64,000 bases of DNA from Parasphingopyxis marina (GTDB lineage: Bacteria; Pseudomonadota; Alphaproteobacteria; Sphingomonadales; Sphingomonadaceae), in contig NZ_JACJVJ010000001.1 of assembly GCF_014237875.1 (NCBI RefSeq), positions 1,476,501 through 1,540,500 on the forward strand, given 5' to 3'. Below are positions 35,278 through 44,126 of the stretch, piece after piece. Each line of letters opens with the position of its first letter. Position 1 is the stretch's first letter. Made by a program: the position numbers and the translations under genes. The notes beneath the pieces are model-generated. The model had not been told where the DNA came from. It made no database searches and worked only from the letters and a program-made list of their open reading frames with translations.

Positions 35278-35928
35278 ATGGAGCCGGTTGCCGTCGATGC
35301 TGTATTGACAGGCAAGGCGGCGCCGTTGCGCGGCGACGAACCCAGCGCGATCCGCAAGTCCAGCCGTGAAGGCCCCGTCGTCATTGGGCCGTTGGGGTTG
35401 GAGGAAGACGAGCAGGCCGATCTGCGTGTCCATGGCGGGCCCGACAAGGCAGTCCATCACTATCCGTTCGATCATTATCCCTTCTGGAAGGCGATGGTGC
35501 CCGATCATCCGCGGCTCGATGCGCCGGGCGGCTTTGGCGAGAACATCTCGACGTCCGGGCTGGCCGAAAGCGATGTCTGTATCGGCGATCGCTTCGCGCT
35601 CGGCTCGGCCGTGGTGGAGATCAGTCAGGGGCGGCAGCCCTGCTGGAAGCAGGGCCATGTGATGGAATGGAACCAGCTCGTCGCGCATATGGTCAAGCAT
35701 CGGCGGATCGGCTGGTATTACCGGGTGATCGAGCCGGGAGAGGTGCGCGCCGGCGACCGGCTGGACCTGATCGACCGGCCTCTGCCGCAATGGGATGTGC
35801 GCCGCGTTTTTGGGCTGCTCATCGGCGGGGAGGGGAAGGACGAACTCTCTGCGGTGGAGCAACTGGCCGAGCTCACGGTTCTCGCCGAGGAATGGCGGGC
35901 CAAGGCGAGGCGGTTGCTCGCCGCCTAG
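35278..35928 (+). CDS. MOSC-domain protein (YiiM-like)
   Basis: A 216-residue protein. The MOSC beta-barrel signature Gln-Ala-Asp-Leu-Arg-Val-His-Gly-Gly-Pro-Asp-Lys-Ala-Val follows an N-terminal segment, and the candidate catalytic Cys is in Gln-Gly-Arg-Gln-Pro-Cys-Trp-Lys. YiiM-like proteins reduce N-hydroxylated compounds with molybdenum cofactor; this is known for the family and inferred here. The stop is followed by a 387-base interval holding the glycine riboswitch. Confidence 0.88.
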   Translation: MEPVAVDAVLTGKAAPLRGDEPSAIRKSSREGPVVIGPLGLEEDEQADLRVHGGPDKAVHHYPFDHYPFWKAMVPDHPRLDAPGGFGENISTSGLAESDVCIGDRFALGSAVVEISQGRQPCWKQGHVMEWNQLVAHMVKHRRIGWYYRVIEPGEVRAGDRLDLIDRPLPQWDVRRVFGLLIGGEGKDELSAVEQLAELTVLAEEWRAKARRLLAA

Positions 35929-36069
35929 GTCGAGGCACGATCCGAAGACCAATTCCGAGCGCGGCAATTTATTTTGTATGCAGCGCAAACGGCTGGCGAA
36001 TCCGCAATTGACTCCCTCCTTCGGGCGCGCCAATCGAGGGGCAGCCGCTGCCGGGAAACCGGCAGATGA

Positions 36070-36275
36070 CTGCGCGGGAGAGTGTGTGGCTTGCCACACC
36101 GCCGAAGGAGCAACCGCCCCGGAATCTCTCAGGCCGAAGGACCGCGCAGCCAATCGGTGCTCTGGAAAGAGCTCTCGCAAAACAGAAAAGCGGGAGCCGC
36201 CGAAGGAGTAAGCTCGGTAAGCCGTCAAGCGGCTGGCCAGCGAAAACTCTCAGGCTTCCGTGACAGAGGGGGCAG
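36070..36275 (+). ncRNA. Tandem glycine riboswitch (gcvT motif)
   Basis: Two glycine aptamers lie in tandem before gcvT. Aptamer 1 has a perfect P1 stem, TGCGCGG (36071-36077) with CCGCGCA (36142-36148), enclosing GCCGAAGGAGCAA and GGAATCTCTCAGG. Aptamer 2 (about 36186-36275) repeats GCCGAAGGAGTAA and GAAAACTCTCAGG and ends in ACAGAGGGGG. These are the hallmarks of the gcvT RNA motif. A linker of about 37 bases separates them. Glycine binding is expected to switch on the operon. The ~130 bases between the MOSC stop and the riboswitch hold no visible gene and probably contain the promoter. Confidence 0.95.
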
Positions 36276-36311
36276 GCCGGAAAGAGTTTCGGCTTCGTGC
36301 TGTCACGGAGG
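36257..36311 (+). promoter_or_regulatory. Glycine riboswitch expression platform over the gcvT ribosome-binding site
   Basis: TCCGTGACAG (36257-36266), part of aptamer 2, is the exact reverse complement of CTGTCACGGA (36300-36309), which overlaps the gcvT ribosome-binding site CGGAGG (36306-36311). A 10-bp helix would thus hide the site when aptamer 2 is not folded around glycine. No U-tract follows, so translational control is the better model. Confidence 0.68.
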
Positions 36312-36315
36312 TTGA

Positions 36316-37431
36316 ATGAGCGACGACGCAGTACTTCCCCTCGATAGCTGGCACCGCGCCAGGGACGCCCGCATGGCGAGCTTCGCCGGCTATGCGATGC
36401 CGATCCAGTATGAAGGCATCATCGCCGAACATCTGTGGACGCGCGAAAATGCAGGCCTGTTCGACGTCAGCCATATGGGGCAGCTTTTCTTTTCCGGAGA
36501 CGGCGTCGAGGCGGCGATAGAGGCGCTGACCCCGGCCGATGTCGAAGGGCTCGCGCTGGGGCGGCAGCGCTATTCGCTTCTGCTTACCGGCGATGGCGGG
36601 ATTATCGACGATCTGATGATCGCGCGCTGGCGGCAGGGCATCTACATGGTCGTCAACGCGGCGACGAAAGGCGCGGACATCGCGCATATCGAACCGCATC
36701 TGCCAGATAATGTCTCGATGAAAGTGCTTACCGATCGCGCGCTGATCGCGCTGCAGGGGCCGAAGGCCGCCGAGGCGCTGGGTCGGCACGTTTCGGGCGA
36801 ATATGGGCTCGACGCGCTGATCTTCATGGCGGGCGGCCAGTACCGGCTGGCCGGCGAAGACGTATGGATCAGCCGCTCGGGCTATACCGGCGAAGACGGG
36901 TTCGAGATCTCGCTGCCCGCGACCATCGTCGAGGAGGTCGCCGAGGCGCTGTGCGGCGAGCCCGAGGTGAAGCCCATCGGCCTTGGCGCGCGCGATTCGC
37001 TGCGGCTCGAGGCGGGCCTTCCGCTCTACGGCCATGATATCGACGAACATACGAGCCCGATCGAGGCGGGTCTCGGTTTCGCACTGTCGAAGCGCCGCCG
37101 GGAGGCCGGGGATTTCCCCGGCGCCGCGCAGATAATCCGCCAGCGCGAAGAGGGGCCGTCGAAGAAACGCGTCGGCCTGATCGTCGAGGGCCGCCAGCCG
37201 GTTCGCGAAGGCGCGCTGGTCGTCGATGCCGAGGGCCAGGAGATCGGAAAGGTCACGAGCGGCGGTTTCTCGCCGAGCCTCGAAAAGCCGATAGCCATGG
37301 CCTATGTGCCCGCCGCTCTCGCCGAGCCGGGCACCGAAATCGCGCTCCAGCAGCGCGGCAAGCCTTTTGCGGGCACCGTTACCGCGCTGCCCTTCGTTCC
37401 GCACACCTACCACCGCCAACCGAAGCCATAG
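36316..37431 (+). CDS. gcvT: Aminomethyltransferase, T-protein of the glycine cleavage system
   Basis: The T-protein passes the aminomethyl carbon from lipoyl-H-protein to tetrahydrofolate and frees ammonia. The 371-residue protein shows Phe-Asp-Val-Ser-His-Met-Gly, [11 protein letters not shown] and [11 protein letters not shown]. ATG 36316 is five bases after CGGAGG. It is the first gene of gcvT-gcvH-gcvPA-gcvPB, under the glycine riboswitch. Confidence 0.96.
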   Translation: MSDDAVLPLDSWHRARDARMASFAGYAMPIQYEGIIAEHLWTRENAGLFDVSHMGQLFFSGDGVEAAIEALTPADVEGLALGRQRYSLLLTGDGGIIDDLMIARWRQGIYMVVNAATKGADIAHIEPHLPDNVSMKVLTDRALIALQGPKAAEALGRHVSGEYGLDALIFMAGGQYRLAGEDVWISRSGYTGEDGFEISLPATIVEEVAEALCGEPEVKPIGLGARDSLRLEAGLPLYGHDIDEHTSPIEAGLGFALSKRRREAGDFPGAAQIIRQREEGPSKKRVGLIVEGRQPVREGALVVDAEGQEIGKVTSGGFSPSLEKPIAMAYVPAALAEPGTEIALQQRGKPFAGTVTALPFVPHTYHRQPKP

Positions 37432-37441
37432 GGGGAAGAAT

Positions 37442-37813
37442 ATGGCCCGTTACTTTACCGAAGAGCATGAATGGATCGATGTCGACGGCGATAGCGCCAC
37501 CATCGGGATCACCGATTACGCACAGGAACAGCTCGGCGATATCGTGTTCGTCGAGGTGCCCGATGCCGGCGCGATGCTGGAAAAGGGGGACGATGCCGCG
37601 GTCGTCGAATCGGTCAAGGCCGCGAGCGACGTCTACGCCCCGGTTTCCGGCGAGGTGATGGAAGGCAATGATCTGCTCGCCGAAGAGCCCGGCCTCGTGA
37701 ACAGCGCGCCCGAGGAGGAAGGCTGGTTCTTCCGTATGACATTGTCCGACAAGGATGAGTTGAACGGGCTGATGGATGCCAAGGAATACAAGGATTTCAT
37801 CGCGAGTCTTTAG
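37442..37813 (+). CDS. gcvH: Glycine cleavage system H-protein
   Basis: H-protein shuttles the aminomethyl group on a lipoyl arm between the P, T and L proteins. The 123-residue protein has the lipoyl Lys59 in Val-Glu-Ser-Val-Lys-Ala-Ala-Ser-Asp and the family opening Phe-Thr-Glu-Glu-His-Glu-Trp. GGGGGAAG precedes ATG 37442. The fourth component, dihydrolipoamide dehydrogenase, is not in the window and is presumably shared with other complexes. Confidence 0.97.
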   Translation: MARYFTEEHEWIDVDGDSATIGITDYAQEQLGDIVFVEVPDAGAMLEKGDDAAVVESVKAASDVYAPVSGEVMEGNDLLAEEPGLVNSAPEEEGWFFRMTLSDKDELNGLMDAKEYKDFIASL

Positions 37814-37848
37814 ATTAACCCTCAACTGTGAGGGGTGGAGTAAATTCG

Positions 37849-39216
37849 ATGCGCTACCTTCCGCTCAATCCCGCCGATCGCCAGGCGATGCTCGCCACGA
37901 TCGGCGCGCCCGATATCGACGCCCTGTTCGCCGATGTGCCCGAAGAGGCGCGGCTCGATGGCCCGATCGAGGGCCTGCCCGGCCATGCGTCCGAGATGGC
38001 GGTCGAGCGCGCCATGGGCGCCATGGCGCGCAAGAATTTGTCGGCCGGAGACGCGCCCTTCTTCATCGGCTGCGGCGCCTATCGCCATCATATCCCCGCG
38101 AGCGTCGATCATCTGATCCAGCGCGGCGAATTTTTGACGAGCTACACCCCCTATCAGCCGGAAATCGCACAAGGGACGTTGCAGGCGCTGTTCGAGTTCC
38201 AGACCCAGGTTGCGCGGCTTTACGGCTGCGAGGTCGCCAACGCCTCCATGTATGACGGCTCGACCGCCTGCTGGGAGGCGATCGCGATGGCGCGGCGCGT
38301 GACGCGGCGGGGCAAGGCCATCCTCTCGGCCGGCCTGCATCCGCATTATGTTTCGGTCGCGCAGACCATGGCGCGCTTTACCGGCGATGTGATCGACAGC
38401 GCGTTGCCTGATCTCACCGAAGGCGCGCCGGGCGACGATAGCGCGCGGCTGTTCGCCGCCATCGACGAGGATACGAGCTGCGTCGTCGTCCAATATCCCA
38501 ATGTCCTGGGCCATATCGGCGATCTCTCCGAACTCGCCGCGCGCTGTCATGAGAAAAAGGCGCTGCTGATTGCGGTCGTGCCCGAGCCGGTGGCGCTGGG
38601 CCTGATCCGTTCTCCCGGAGAGATGGACGCCGATATCGTGGTCGGCGAGGGCCAGTCGCTCGGCGTCGGGCTGAACTTTGGCGGGCCCTATGTCGGCCTG
38701 TTCGCCTGCCGCGAAAAACATGTCCGCCAGATGCCGGGCCGGATCGCGGGAGAGACGGTGGACGCGGCCGGCAAGCGCGGTTTCGTGCTGACCCTCTCGA
38801 CCCGAGAACAGCATATCCGCCGCGAAAAGGCGACGTCCAACATCTGCACCAATGCCGGGCTCTGCGCGCTCGCTTTCTCGGTGCATATGACCCTGCTCGG
38901 CGAAAAGGGGCTGCGCGATCTGGCCGCGCTCAACCATGCCAAGGCCGTGCGCGCGGCGACGCGGCTGGCCAATGTGCCCGGCGTCGAACTCGTCAACGGG
39001 CCCTTCTTCAACGAATTTACGCTGAGGCTGACCGAGGAGGCGCGCCCCGTGCTGCGCGCGTTGGCCGATCGCGGCGTGCTGGGCGGGGTATCGCTCGGCC
39101 GGCTCTATCCCGATGGCGACGGGCGCGAGAACGGCCTCGTCGTCGCGGTCACCGAAACCAACACGCAGGACGATGTCGTCGCCTATGCCGCGGCGCTTGA
39201 GGAGGTGATGGCGTGA
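37849..39216 (+). CDS. gcvPA: Glycine dehydrogenase (decarboxylating) subunit 1
   Basis: One half of the split P-protein, a PLP-dependent glycine decarboxylase. The 455-residue protein opens [15 protein letters not shown], with [10 protein letters not shown], Thr-Pro-Tyr-Gln-Pro-Glu and Asn-Ala-Ser-Met-Tyr-Asp-Gly. GGGGTGGAG lies upstream of ATG 37849. It lacks the PLP Lys, which is on subunit 2, as expected for split enzymes. Confidence 0.96.
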   Translation: MRYLPLNPADRQAMLATIGAPDIDALFADVPEEARLDGPIEGLPGHASEMAVERAMGAMARKNLSAGDAPFFIGCGAYRHHIPASVDHLIQRGEFLTSYTPYQPEIAQGTLQALFEFQTQVARLYGCEVANASMYDGSTACWEAIAMARRVTRRGKAILSAGLHPHYVSVAQTMARFTGDVIDSALPDLTEGAPGDDSARLFAAIDEDTSCVVVQYPNVLGHIGDLSELAARCHEKKALLIAVVPEPVALGLIRSPGEMDADIVVGEGQSLGVGLNFGGPYVGLFACREKHVRQMPGRIAGETVDAAGKRGFVLTLSTREQHIRREKATSNICTNAGLCALAFSVHMTLLGEKGLRDLAALNHAKAVRAATRLANVPGVELVNGPFFNEFTLRLTEEARPVLRALADRGVLGGVSLGRLYPDGDGRENGLVVAVTETNTQDDVVAYAAALEEVMA

Positions 39217-40784
39217 GCATGCTGAACGAGGGCCGCCCGACCCGACCGATCGAGGCCGAACCCGATACCGCCGCCGACACCTTCACCGGAAACCGGGCGC
39301 TGATGATCGACGAGCCCCTGGTCTTCGAGATCGGCGATACCGATCAATGCGGCGTCGATTTCGACGAGGCGCCCGAGGGCGAAAGCCGGATCGGCGGGCT
39401 GGAGCGCAACCGGCCGATCGGCCTGGCCGGCCTCTCCGAACCGCAAACGGTGCGCCATTATACGCGGCTCAGCCGCCAGAATTACGCGATCGATCTCGGC
39501 CTTTTCCCGCTCGGTTCCTGCACGATGAAGCATAACCCGCGGCTCGACGAGAAGATCGCGCGGCTGCCGGGCTTCGCCGATCTCCACCCGCTCCAGCCGG
39601 TCGATACATTGCAGGGCGCGTTCGAGGTCATCTACGAACTCGCCGTCTGGCTGATGAAACTGACCGGCATGTACGGCGTCGCGATGAGCCCCAAGGCGGG
39701 CGCGCATGGCGAACTGTGCGGCATCCTCGCGATCCGCTCGGCGCTCGAGGCGCGCGGCGACATGCGCGAAGTCGTGCTGGTGCCCGAAAGCGCGCACGGC
39801 ACCAACCCGGCGACCGCCGCCTTTGCCGGCTACCGGGTCGAGAATATCCCGGCGACGGCGGAAGGGCGGGTGGATCTGGAAGCGCTGAAAGCCCGGCTCG
39901 GCCCGGACGTCGCGGCGCTGATGATCACCAATCCCAATACCTGCGGCCTGTTCGAACGCGAGATGAAGGCGATTTCGGACGCCGTTCACGCGGCGGGCGC
40001 CTTCGTCTATTGCGACGGGGCCAATTTCAACGCCATCGTCGGCAAGGTCCGCCCCGGCGATCTCGGCGTCGATGCCATGCATATCAACCTGCACAAGACC
40101 TTCTCCACGCCGCATGGCGGCGGCGGCCCGGGATCGGGACCGGTCGTGCTCTCCGAGGAGCTGTCGGCCTACGGACCGCTGCCCTTCGTCGCGAAACAGA
40201 GGGACGGCAGCTTCCGCCTGATCGAGGAAGAAAATGCCGCCGAAATCCATCCGCACGGCTTCGGGCGCATGGCGGCCTTTCACGGCCAGATGGGCATGTT
40301 CACGCGCGCGCTCGCCTATATCCTGAGCCACGGCGCGGACGGCCTTAGGCAGGTGGCGGAGGATGCGGTGCTGAACGCCAATTATATCCTGCGCAGCCTG
40401 GAAGACGTGCTCGACGCGCCCTTCGCGGCGTCCGGCCCCTGCATGCACGAGGCGGTTTTTTCGGACGCGGGCTTCGCCGAAGGCCTGACCACGCTCGATG
40501 TCGCCAAAGGGCTGATCGACGAGGGCTATCATCCGATGACGATGTATTTCCCGCTCGTCGTCCATGGCGCGATGCTGGTCGAACCCACCGAAACCGAGAG
40601 CAAGGGCACGCTCGACACCTTTATCGGCGCGCTGCGCTCGGTCGCCGAGCGCGCCAAGGCGGGCGATGAAAGCCTGCACGCCGCCCCGGTCTTCGCGCCC
40701 CGCCGCCGGCTCGACGAGACGGCGGCGGCAAGGAATCCCGTGCTCGTGTGGAAGGAAACGGAACAGGCCGAAGCGGCGGAATAG
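39213..40784 (+). CDS. gcvPB: Glycine dehydrogenase (decarboxylating) subunit 2
   Basis: The PLP-bearing half of the split P-protein, 523 residues. The cofactor Lys295 is in [13 protein letters not shown]. GTG 39213 overlaps the gcvPA stop (GTGA); ATG 39219 is possible. The end of the operon is marked by a 24-base perfect palindrome directly after the stop, which may also act as terminator. Confidence 0.96.
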   Translation: MSMLNEGRPTRPIEAEPDTAADTFTGNRALMIDEPLVFEIGDTDQCGVDFDEAPEGESRIGGLERNRPIGLAGLSEPQTVRHYTRLSRQNYAIDLGLFPLGSCTMKHNPRLDEKIARLPGFADLHPLQPVDTLQGAFEVIYELAVWLMKLTGMYGVAMSPKAGAHGELCGILAIRSALEARGDMREVVLVPESAHGTNPATAAFAGYRVENIPATAEGRVDLEALKARLGPDVAALMITNPNTCGLFEREMKAISDAVHAAGAFVYCDGANFNAIVGKVRPGDLGVDAMHINLHKTFSTPHGGGGPGSGPVVLSEELSAYGPLPFVAKQRDGSFRLIEEENAAEIHPHGFGRMAAFHGQMGMFTRALAYILSHGADGLRQVAEDAVLNANYILRSLEDVLDAPFAASGPCMHEAVFSDAGFAEGLTTLDVAKGLIDEGYHPMTMYFPLVVHGAMLVEPTETESKGTLDTFIGALRSVAERAKAGDESLHAAPVFAPRRRLDETAAARNPVLVWKETEQAEAAE

Positions 40785-40786
40785 TT

Positions 40787-40895
40787 CCCCCTCCCGCGCG
40801 CGGGAGGGGGTTAGGGGGTGGGAAAGCCGGGACAGGCAGGGCAAGACGAGCCGTCGATTGCCCACCCCTCGATCCCCTCCCGCAAGCGGGAGGGG
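40787..40895. repeat. REP/BIME-like composite palindrome before a DUF559 gene
   Basis: Position 40787-40810 is a perfect 24-base palindrome with CCCCCTCCC arms. GGGGTGGG (40815-40822) pairs with CCCACCCC (40861-40868) across a 38-base spacer. At 40874-40895 CCCCTCCCGC pairs with GCGGGAGGGG around AA. The halves are imperfect inverted copies of each other, so the unit is one large nested palindrome. Repeats of this look are scattered in alphaproteobacterial intergenic regions. The first palindrome could also terminate gcvPB transcripts. Confidence 0.72.
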
Positions 40896-40914
40896 AGGCT
40901 ATAAGGGCACGCTG

Positions 40915-41271
40915 ATGCCCGAATTTAAGAACCGACCCACGCGCCGTGCGCAGCATCTGCGCAACAACGCGACCGATGCGGAACAACTGCTTTGGCGGCA
41001 CCTCCGCCGTCGCCAGCTCGAAGGTTTCAAGTTCAGCCGCCAGATGCCGGTCGGTCCCTATGTCTGTGATTTCCTTTGCCGCGAAGCCAAGCTCGCGATC
41101 GAACTCGACGGCAGCCAGCATCATGATCGTCAGGCGCATGATGCCGGCCGGACGCGCTATATCGAACGCCAAGGTTATCGCGTGCTTCGTTTCTAGAACA
41201 GCGAGCTTTTCGAGAATGAAACGGGTGTGCTCGAAGCGATCCGCCAAGCGCTGATCGAGAAGGATGGCTGA
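40915..41271 (+). pseudogene. DUF559 (Vsr-like endonuclease fold) gene interrupted by an amber codon
   Basis: The first 93 codons encode a normal DUF559 protein: Arg-Arg-Ala-Gln-His-Leu-Arg-Asn-Asn-Ala-Thr-Asp-Ala-Glu-Gln-Leu-Leu-Trp, Cys-Asp-Phe-Leu-Cys and Ala-Ile-Glu-Leu-Asp-Gly-Ser-Gln-His. A TAG at 41194-41196 falls after Val-Leu-Arg-Phe, where the family usually has Trp. Reading continues in frame for 24 more codons with the expected family tail (Asn-Ser-Glu-Leu-Phe-Glu-Asn...Leu-Glu-Ala-Ile) to TGA 41271. A TGG-to-TAG change would explain it. It is flanked by the CCCCTCCCGC palindromes. Confidence 0.84.
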
Positions 41272-41278
41272 ACGCTTC

Positions 41279-41300
41279 CCCCTCCCGCAGGCGGGAGGGG
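41279..41300. repeat. Third CCCCTCCCGC palindrome after the DUF559 gene
   Basis: CCCCTCCCGC (41279-41288) and GCGGGAGGGG (41291-41300) pair around AG. It is almost identical to the hairpin at 40874-40895, so the DUF559 gene lies between copies of the same element. The remaining 65 bases before the transporter gene contain only its ribosome-binding site. Confidence 0.75.
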
Positions 41301-41365
41301 AGGCGGGCGCCACTCTTGCCATCGGCTTGTCCGCTCGGCACAGCGAAGGCGGAGGGGGACGATCG

Positions 41366-42349
41366 ATGATCCAGCGGCTGACCAGCCTGTTCGCGCTGTG
41401 GACCGTGCTCGGCACGGCCTGGGCCTGGTTCATTCCCGATCATTTCCTCTGGGCGGTCGACGGGCGTTTCCGGCCGCTGGGCCAGCCGCTGATATCGGTG
41501 CTGCTCGGCATCATCATGCTCGGCATGGGGCTGACCCTGAGCTTCGAGGATTTCCGGCGCGTCGCGCGCATCCCGAAATGCGTGGGCGTCGGCGTTGCGC
41601 TGCAGTTCACGGTGATGCCGCTGGCGGGGGTGACGATCGCGACGCTTTTCGGCCTGGAGAGCGGGCTGGCGGTCGGGCTGATCCTCGTTTCCTGCTGCCC
41701 CGGCGGCACCGCGTCCAACGTCATCGCCTATCTGGCCCGGGCCAATGTCGCGCTGTCGGTGACGATGACGATGGCCTCGACCCTGGTCGCCGTGGTCGCA
41801 ACCCCGCTGCTGACCGGCTGGCTGGCGGGCAAATATGTCGAGATCGACCAGTGGAACCTGTTCGTGAACATGGTCTCGATCGTCCTGCTGCCGGTTATCG
41901 CCGGGGTGATGCTGGGGCGCTATTTCCCCCGCGCGACGGCAAGGATCGCGACGATATCGCCGCTGATATCGGTGCTGGTCGTGGTGCTGATCGTCGGCGG
42001 GATCATCGCCGCGTCGAAACCGCTGATCGTCGAATATGCCGGCGTGCTGCTGCTGGCGGTGCTGTTGCTGCATGTGATGGGCTTCGGTCTCGGCTATCTG
42101 CTGACGCGGATCGGCGGCTTTCAGGAAGCGGCGGCGCGCACGATCAGTATCGAGGTCGGCATGCAGAATTCCGGCCTCGGCTCCAGCCTTGCCGCGACGC
42201 CGGGCTTCGCCGCGCAGTTCGCGACGCCGATGCAGGCTGCGCTGGCGCCGGTGCCGGCGGCGATCTCGGCCGTCTATCATGTCGTGATCGGCAGCCTGCT
42301 CGCGGCGATCTGGCGGCGGGCGCCGAGCGAGGAGGAAGCCGCCGGCTAG
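41366..42349 (+). CDS. Bile acid:sodium symporter (BASS) family transporter
   Basis: A 327-residue protein with about nine or ten membrane helices. Family motifs include Gly-Met-Gly-Leu-Thr-Leu-Ser-Phe-Glu-Asp-Phe, Cys-Cys-Pro-Gly-Gly-Thr-Ala-Ser-Asn and Glu-Val-Gly-Met-Gln-Asn-Ser-Gly-Leu-Gly. BASS proteins use sodium to import organic anions; bacterial members carry pantoate, pyruvate and others, so the cargo is open. GGAGGGGG precedes ATG 41366. It ends convergent with a methyltransferase, a 4-base overlap. Confidence 0.91.
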   Translation: MIQRLTSLFALWTVLGTAWAWFIPDHFLWAVDGRFRPLGQPLISVLLGIIMLGMGLTLSFEDFRRVARIPKCVGVGVALQFTVMPLAGVTIATLFGLESGLAVGLILVSCCPGGTASNVIAYLARANVALSVTMTMASTLVAVVATPLLTGWLAGKYVEIDQWNLFVNMVSIVLLPVIAGVMLGRYFPRATARIATISPLISVLVVVLIVGGIIAASKPLIVEYAGVLLLAVLLLHVMGFGLGYLLTRIGGFQEAAARTISIEVGMQNSGLGSSLAATPGFAAQFATPMQAALAPVPAAISAVYHVVIGSLLAAIWRRAPSEEEAAG

Positions 42350-42819
42350 AACCAGCGGCGGACCTGCGCCTTGTAGGCCGCATATTCCTCGCCGAACTTG
42401 GCGTGGAGATAGCGCTCCTCCCGCGCGATCACCTGGGTACGGATGGCGAGGATCAGTACGGGGAAGAGGATCAGCGCGCCGATACTCGCCAGCGCCAGCG
42501 CGAGCCCCAGATAGGTAGCGGCCATGCCGAGATACATCGGGTTGCGCGTGAAACGGTAGATGCCGGCCATCGCGAGGCCGGTCGTCGGGCGCCAGGGCTT
42601 TTCGTCGGTGTCGATCGCCCGGAAAAGCTTGATCGCGGCAAGGGTGACGACGGCGCCGAAGATCACGAGCCCTGCGCACAGGCCGTAGCGCAGCGCTTCG
42701 GAAAGCGGCAGCGGATCGAGGGCGAAGAGCCGGTCCCCGGCAAGGCCCAGCAGCAGGAAGCCCAGATAGACAAAGGGCGGGGGGAAGCGTACCTTTGCGC
42801 TGTCTTCGGCAATGTTCAT
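42346..42819 (-). CDS. Isoprenylcysteine-methyltransferase-like membrane protein
   Basis: A 157-residue protein of the ICMT/phospholipid N-methyltransferase-like group. Four or five membrane helices lead to Arg-Phe-Thr-Arg-Asn-Pro-Met-Tyr-Leu-Gly-Met and the C-terminal Glu-Glu-Tyr-Ala-Ala-Tyr-Lys, both typical SAM-site segments. ATG 42819 follows AGGAGA; the frame remains open to 43458 only as antisense of the next gene. The substrate is unknown. Confidence 0.87.
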   Translation of the reverse strand: MNIAEDSAKVRFPPPFVYLGFLLLGLAGDRLFALDPLPLSEALRYGLCAGLVIFGAVVTLAAIKLFRAIDTDEKPWRPTTGLAMAGIYRFTRNPMYLGMAATYLGLALALASIGALILFPVLILAIRTQVIAREERYLHAKFGEEYAAYKAQVRRWF

Positions 42820-42891
42820 TTTCCCATCTCCTTTCGCTCCGCCACTGGCATCCTGTGTACCATTGCGGGGCGCACGGGAAAGCGCCGATCG

Positions 42892-43527
42892 ATGAGCGAG
42901 CGTCCCTGGATCGGCAACGAGGCCGGCCCCGAAAAGAAAAAGCACGCGCCCGCTACGGCCCGCAACCGCGATGCGATCGCGGATGTCCTTCGCGACGTGC
43001 TGCCCGAAACCGGAACCGTTCTCGAAATCGCCAGCGGATCGGGCGAACATGCTATTCATTTTGCGGAAGTGTTTCCCGCGCTGCGCTGGCAGCCGAGCGA
43101 TCCCGACCCCGCTTGCCTGGCCTCGATCGCCGCCTGGTCTGCCGAGAGCGGCCGCGCCAATATCGCGCCGCCGCTGGAGCTCGACGCGGCGTCTGCCGAC
43201 TGGCCCGTCGAGCGCGCCGACGCGATCCTGTGCATCAACATGATCCATATCAGCCCCTGGGCGGCGACCGAGGGCCTGATGGCCGGGGCGGGGAGGCTGC
43301 TCGCGCCCGGCGTGCCGCTCTATCTGTACGGGCCGTATCGGGTCGAAGGACGGGAAACCGCGCCCAGCAATCTCCAGTTCGATCGCTGGCTGAAGGAGCG
43401 CGATCCGGCATGGGGATTGCGGCGGCTCGAGGCGGTCGCGGAGGAAGCGGAACGCCATGATTTGCGGCTCGTGCGGGTCGCCGACATGCCGGCCAATAAT
43501 CTTTCGCTAATCTTTGTCCGCGCCTGA
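42892..43527 (+). CDS. DUF938 class I SAM-dependent methyltransferase
   Basis: A 211-residue protein of the DUF938 family. It shows Lys-Lys-His-Ala-Pro-Ala-Thr-Ala-Arg-Asn-Arg-Asp, the SAM-binding Val-Leu-Glu-Ile-Ala-Ser-Gly-Ser-Gly-Glu-His, Gln-Pro-Ser-Asp-Pro-Asp and Asn-Met-Ile-His-Ile-Ser-Pro-Trp. ATG 42892 was chosen because it starts at the family N-terminus; the frame stays open back through the BASS gene. Its substrate is unknown. It is divergent from the ICMT-like gene. Confidence 0.9.
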   Translation: MSERPWIGNEAGPEKKKHAPATARNRDAIADVLRDVLPETGTVLEIASGSGEHAIHFAEVFPALRWQPSDPDPACLASIAAWSAESGRANIAPPLELDAASADWPVERADAILCINMIHISPWAATEGLMAGAGRLLAPGVPLYLYGPYRVEGRETAPSNLQFDRWLKERDPAWGLRRLEAVAEEAERHDLRLVRVADMPANNLSLIFVRA

Positions 43528-43635
43528 AGAGCGTCGAATCCATGGCTAACGGGGCCATAACCGTCTCGCGGCGTTAAGTATTAACGATTTGGCAATATCT
43601 TGCTTCGCGGTTGCAATGAAAACGGTTGGAAAAGA

Positions 43636-44025
43636 ATGACGTTTCAGGAAAGGCTCGTCGGCGCTCGCGAAGCGCGCGACGATCGCAAGTCATTGCTCGC
43701 CAAGGCTCCCCTGTTCCAGGACGGGGTCGAGATAGCCTCTCTCCGGATCCGAAATCTCTCCGCGTTCGGCGTTGGCGGCGTTACCTCCATCCCGTTGGAA
43801 AAGGGCATGGTGCTGACCGTCCGGCTGCAGGGGATCGGCGATATCCCGGCCCGGGTCGCCTGGGCGAGGGGCGACAAGGCCGGGTTTCAGCTCAGGCAGA
43901 GGATCGAGGCGGAGGCGCTCAAACTGTCCGACCTGGCCAGCGTGAAACTGCCCGGTTCGGGCAAGGTCCCGGCGCGCTTCGAGCCGGTCAAAGACCATAA
44001 ACGCCCCGGATTCAAGCACAGCTGA
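43636..44025 (+). CDS. PilZ-like protein 1
   Basis: A 129-residue single-domain protein. Arg/Asp-rich start (Ala-Arg-Glu-Ala-Arg-Asp-Asp-Arg), then Arg-Asn-Leu-Ser-Ala-Phe-Gly-Val-Gly-Gly, which fits the PilZ Asn-x-Ser-x-x-Gly motif for cyclic-di-GMP binding, and Val-Ala-Trp-Ala-Arg-Gly-Asp-Lys-Ala-Gly-Phe. The C-terminus Arg-Phe-Glu-Pro-Val-Lys-Asp-His-Lys-Arg-Pro-Gly-Phe is shared with the next gene. A paralogous pair by tandem duplication is likely. Confidence 0.8.
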   Translation: MTFQERLVGAREARDDRKSLLAKAPLFQDGVEIASLRIRNLSAFGVGGVTSIPLEKGMVLTVRLQGIGDIPARVAWARGDKAGFQLRQRIEAEALKLSDLASVKLPGSGKVPARFEPVKDHKRPGFKHS

Positions 44026-44041
44026 CCGCCGCGAAAAAACG

Positions 44042-44077
44042 GGGTAAATAGCGCTATTCTTTGCGCTTTCTTTACCC
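44042..44077 (+). promoter_or_regulatory. Nested hairpin between the two PilZ-like genes
   Basis: GGGTAAA (44042-44048) pairs with TTTACCC (44071-44077), and inside it AGCGC (44050-44054) pairs with GCGCT (44063-44067), leaving an 8-base loop and small bulges. It follows the first gene's stop by 17 bases. It may be a partial terminator or an RNA-stability element; no good U-tract follows. Confidence 0.55.
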
Positions 44078-44126
44078 TGATTGTTCTATGATCCGGTTTC
44101 CTGAAGATTGAACTCGGTGATACGCC

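Noticed and set aside
40787-41300. CRISPR-like array
   Set aside because: The repeats are palindromic and unequally spaced (about 60 and 400 bases), with a gene between; there are no cas genes or regular spacers.
43573-43585. GTTAA-GTA-TTAAC palindrome as CtrA site
   Set aside because: Spacing of 3 instead of 7 between TTAA halves does not fit CtrA; it may be a promoter feature but evidence is too thin.
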